Shown: positions 59,630-64,000 of the stretch, one piece after another
How positions within the stretch are numbered: position 1 is the first letter of the stretch
Layout: the number at the start of each line of letters is the position of its first letter
Origin: Aeromicrobium stalagmiti
GTDB lineage: Bacteria > Actinomycetota > Actinomycetes > Propionibacteriales > Nocardioidaceae
NCBI RefSeq assembly: GCF_013283745.1
Contig: NZ_JABSTZ010000001.1
Location: forward strand, 1,072,406 to 1,136,405
Direction of reading: 5' to 3'
DNA: 64,000 nt
The notes under the pieces: generated by a model
Database searches by the model: none
The model's input: the letters and a program-made list of their open reading frames with translations, nothing else
Told to the model about the DNA's origin: nothing
Program-made: the position numbers and the translations under genes

Positions 59630-60622
59630 GTGGAGCTGGAGCTGCGACACCTCAAGGTGGTCTGTGCCCTGGCTGACGAGGGCAGCGTCACCAAGGCGGC
59701 GGCGAGCCTCGGCCTGGCGCAGCCGGCCCTGACGGCCCAGCTCAACCGCATCGAGAAGTCGCTCGGCGGGCCGCTGTTCGAGCGCGACCACCGGGGCGTC
59801 CGGGCGACGCCGCTGGGCGACCTGGTGCTGGCCCGGGCCCGGGTCATGCTGCCGGCGATGTCGGGCCTTCGCGAGGAGGCCGCCCGCCTGCACCAGAACG
59901 AGGGGCGGGACGACGGCACCCCGGCCCACCTCAACCTCGGCGCGTCGACGGGCGCCGTCCTCGGTCAGCTGATCCAGGCGCTGGCGGCCGAGCACGCCGA
60001 GACGGTCGTGACCACGCATGCGTCGTGGTCGTCGGAGGAGCTCGCCGAGATGGTCGTCGAGGGGCGCATCGACTTCGCGGTCGTCGGGGTGTGTGCCGAC
60101 GCTCCGCCGCCCTCGCAGCACGGGCTCACGTGGCACGAGGTGACGTCCGACCCGGTGTTCGTCCTGCTGCCCCGGACGCACCCGCTCGCCGACAAGCCGG
60201 AGATCGACCTCGCCCAGCTGGCCGACGAGGACTGGGCGGCGATGCCCATCGACGGCTGCTTCCCGAGCTGCTTCGCCGCGGCGTGCGCGCGTGCGGGGTT
60301 CACGCCTCGCACGATCTACCAGGCCGACGCCGTCAGCTGCATCGACCTGGTCGAGTCGGGCCATGCGGTCGCGCTGTGCCAGGCGACCCGCGAGCTGCCA
60401 GGTCTGGTGACCGTCCCGATCGTCGACACCCCGTTGCGCTGGCGCCACCTGATCGGGTGGCGCCCGGACTCCACGGTCGCCGGGTTCGCCGACGAGATGG
60501 TGCGCCTGACCACCCGGTCGTACGCCGAGCTGATCGGTCGCAGCCGGGTCTACTCGTCGTGGTTGCAGGGAAATCCGGGCTTCGGGCTGCAGCCTCTGCC
60601 GTCGGTCACACCGAGGGTATGA
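59630..60622 (+). CDS. LysR-type transcriptional regulator
   Basis: A 330-residue LTTR. The N-terminal winged helix is LELRHLKVVCALADEGSVTKAAASLGLAQPALTAQLNRIEKSLGGPLFERD, and the effector domain contains HLNLGASTGAVLGQLIQAL and a Cys-containing pocket (MPIDGCFPSCFAAACARAG). The four nearby Cys are unusual and could sense redox state. GTG 59630 lies 6 nt after TACGTT, a leaderless start. No divergent partner is present; the target is unknown. Confidence 0.88.
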   Translation: MELELRHLKVVCALADEGSVTKAAASLGLAQPALTAQLNRIEKSLGGPLFERDHRGVRATPLGDLVLARARVMLPAMSGLREEAARLHQNEGRDDGTPAHLNLGASTGAVLGQLIQALAAEHAETVVTTHASWSSEELAEMVVEGRIDFAVVGVCADAPPPSQHGLTWHEVTSDPVFVLLPRTHPLADKPEIDLAQLADEDWAAMPIDGCFPSCFAAACARAGFTPRTIYQADAVSCIDLVESGHAVALCQATRELPGLVTVPIVDTPLRWRHLIGWRPDSTVAGFADEMVRLTTRSYAELIGRSRVYSSWLQGNPGFGLQPLPSVTPRV

Positions 60623-60760
60623 CCCAACTGGTATGTCCCTGCGCGGCCTGAGCCGCACTACGTTGCTGACAACCCCACGGGGGGGCTCGGGGGCCGCAGC
60701 CAGGCTCCGAATCCGAGGCCGGGACACCCCCGGCCGTCGCGACGACGAAGGAGAATCACG

Positions 60761-61876
60761 ATGACGCACACGATGCGGGTGTCCATGGGAATCTCAGTGC
60801 TTGCAGTGGGGGTGGTGACGGCCCTCGGGCAGGCCGCAGTGGGGCAGCCGGGCTCGTCGGACGAGTCTCGCTCCGCCACGATGAAGTCCGCGATGCAGCG
60901 CGACCTCGGCCTCTCGGCCGCTGAGGTGAACGACCGCCTCGCCGCCGAGAAGAAGGCATCGAAGACGCAGAAGGAGCTCCGCTCCGAGCTCGGATCGTCG
61001 TACGCCGGCGCGTGGTTCGATGCGACGAGCGGCTCGCTCGTGGTCGCCTCGACCAGCGCGGCGGAGGCCTCCACGATCAGGTCGGCGGGGGCGAAGGCCC
61101 AGCAGGCCAAGCGCAGCGAGAAGCAGCTCAGCACCTACCAGTCCCGGCTCAACGCCGCGAAGGCCCAGGCTCCTGACACGGTGCCCGGCTGGTTCGTCGA
61201 CGTGAAGAGCAACTCGATCGTCGTGCAGTCCCGGGCCTCCGGCGTCGACGAGGCGAAGTCGTTCGTCAAGAAGGCCGGCGTCCCGGCCAGCGCGGTGACC
61301 GTGAAGACGTCGTCGGAGGCGCCGCGAGCGCTCGACGTCGTGGGCGGCAACGCGTACTACATCGACAACACCTACCGCTGCTCGGTCGGCTTCTCGGTCA
61401 ACGGCGGGTTCATCTCCGCCGGCCACTGCGGCTCGCCGGGGTCGACCACGACCTCGCCGACGGGCACGTTCGCGGGCTCGAGCTTCCCCGGCAACGACTA
61501 CTCGTACGTGCGGACCAGCGACACCTTGGTGGGTGCGGTCAACAACTACGCTGGCGGCACCGTGGCGGTGAGCGGCTCGTCCGAGGCACCGGTCGGTTCG
61601 TCGATCTGCCGGTCCGGCTCCACGACCGGATGGCGGTGCGGCACGATCGGAGCCCGCAACTCGACGGTCAACTACGCCGAGGGCTCGGTGACGGGCCTGA
61701 TCCGCACCAACGCGTGCGCGGAGGGTGGCGACTCGGGAGGCTCCGCCCTCTCCGGCAACCAGGCTCAGGGCGTCACGTCGGGCGGCTCCGGCAACTGCAC
61801 CACCGGTGGTACGACGTACTTCCAGCCGGTCAACGAGATCCTCAGCGCCTACGGGCTCTCGCTCGTCAGGGGCTGA
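60761..61876 (+). CDS. Secreted S1 serine protease (alpha-lytic/streptogrisin type) with pro-domain
   Basis: A 371-residue preproenzyme. A signal peptide (MTHTMRVSMGISVLAVGVVTALGQAAVG) precedes an alpha-lytic-type pro-domain (residues about 40-185; YAGAWFDATSGSLVVASTS), which folds the protease. The mature chymotrypsin-like domain has the triad H222 (SAGHCG), D246 (GNDYS) and S325 (GGDSGGS) with paired Cys (CSVGF...GHCG; CRSGSTTGWRCG; CAEGGDSGG...NCTTGG). It degrades extracellular protein. ATG 60761 follows GAAGGAGAATCACG. A terminator hairpin follows. Confidence 0.93.
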   Translation: MTHTMRVSMGISVLAVGVVTALGQAAVGQPGSSDESRSATMKSAMQRDLGLSAAEVNDRLAAEKKASKTQKELRSELGSSYAGAWFDATSGSLVVASTSAAEASTIRSAGAKAQQAKRSEKQLSTYQSRLNAAKAQAPDTVPGWFVDVKSNSIVVQSRASGVDEAKSFVKKAGVPASAVTVKTSSEAPRALDVVGGNAYYIDNTYRCSVGFSVNGGFISAGHCGSPGSTTTSPTGTFAGSSFPGNDYSYVRTSDTLVGAVNNYAGGTVAVSGSSEAPVGSSICRSGSTTGWRCGTIGARNSTVNYAEGSVTGLIRTNACAEGGDSGGSALSGNQAQGVTSGGSGNCTTGGTTYFQPVNEILSAYGLSLVRG

Positions 61877-61890
61877 CCACTCCGCTGTCG

Positions 61891-61924
61891 CGGGCCCGCT
61901 CGACCTCCGGGTCGGGCGGGCCCG
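61891..61924. terminator. Hairpin terminator after S1 protease gene
   Basis: CGGGCCCGC-T-CGACC/loop/GGTCG-G-GCGGGCCCG, a 14-bp two-part stem that starts 14 bp after the protease stop and precedes the ask promoter. Confidence 0.7.
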
Positions 61925-62039
61925 TCGTGATCGCCGGTCTCACGGCCGGAATCGGGGTCGGTCGCCCCGGGACGACCGGGTAGACTCCTCGGTGCGCAGC
62001 GTCGCGCGTCCGTACGTCACCACCAGGTAGGACAGAACC

Positions 62040-64000
<1,961 letters not shown>

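Overview
The window is GC-rich, densely packed bacterial chromosome with many GTG starts, ATGA/GTGA gene overlaps and several apparently leaderless starts (a TAnnnT box 6-8 nt before the start codon). The gene content (dnaX, recR and ask-asd in one neighbourhood, a DesA3-type desaturase with its oxidoreductase, fprB next to an AurF-like protein, DUF2277, DUF222/HNH, abundant acyl-CoA enzymes) points to an actinobacterium, most likely a Nocardioidaceae-type organism such as Aeromicrobium or Nocardioides. That assignment is inference from gene content, not from a marker gene search.

Layout. 1-11.9 kb: the 3' end of a DUF222/HNH gene, a DUF2277 protein, a CPBP membrane protease, a secreted metalloprotease, a divergent XRE regulator/methionine aminopeptidase pair, a membrane glycosyltransferase, two aldo/keto reductases, a secreted lipase, a shortened dienelactone hydrolase, a secreted GH16 glycosidase and an SDR enzyme. 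12-20 kb: a ferredoxin reductase - fatty acid desaturase - unknown operon behind two strong palindromes, a PatB-type lyase, a GGDEF cyclase, CsbD and a fatty acyl-CoA ligase. 19.4-30.3 kb: a PlsC acyltransferase coupled to a lipoprotein hydrolase, a K+/H+ antiporter, a LytR_C protein, a HerA-like ATPase, a PAP2 protein, an acyl-CoA carboxylase subunit, and an fprB/AurF diiron operon.

30.3-37.4 kb holds the two most interesting loci. One is a CstR-like persulfide/metal sensor with palindromic ATACCC...GGGTAT operators in front of itself and in front of an MMPL transporter - DUF2892 - methyltransferase operon. The other is a four-gene operon with a WXG-like helical protein, a large WXG + DUF1023 hydrolase and a lipoprotein. 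38.3-43.9 kb looks like an accessory segment ending at a tRNA-Ser gene: a HTH remnant, small membrane proteins, a TDT transporter with a LysR regulator, a UDG-like protein, and a fluoride riboswitch with a crcB pair and a universal stress protein.

44-64 kb: tRNA-Ser(GGA), the SRP RNA, a TetR/MFS exporter pair, two acyl-CoA dehydrogenases, a ThrE-like exporter, dnaX, a trifunctional PabB-PabC-PabA fusion, a D-aminoacylase-like amidohydrolase with a TetR regulator, recR, a LysR regulator, a secreted S1 protease, then ask and asd. The ask-asd junction carries a duplicated asd start inside a small translationally coupled ORF. No CRISPR array, rRNA, intact IS element or prophage was seen.
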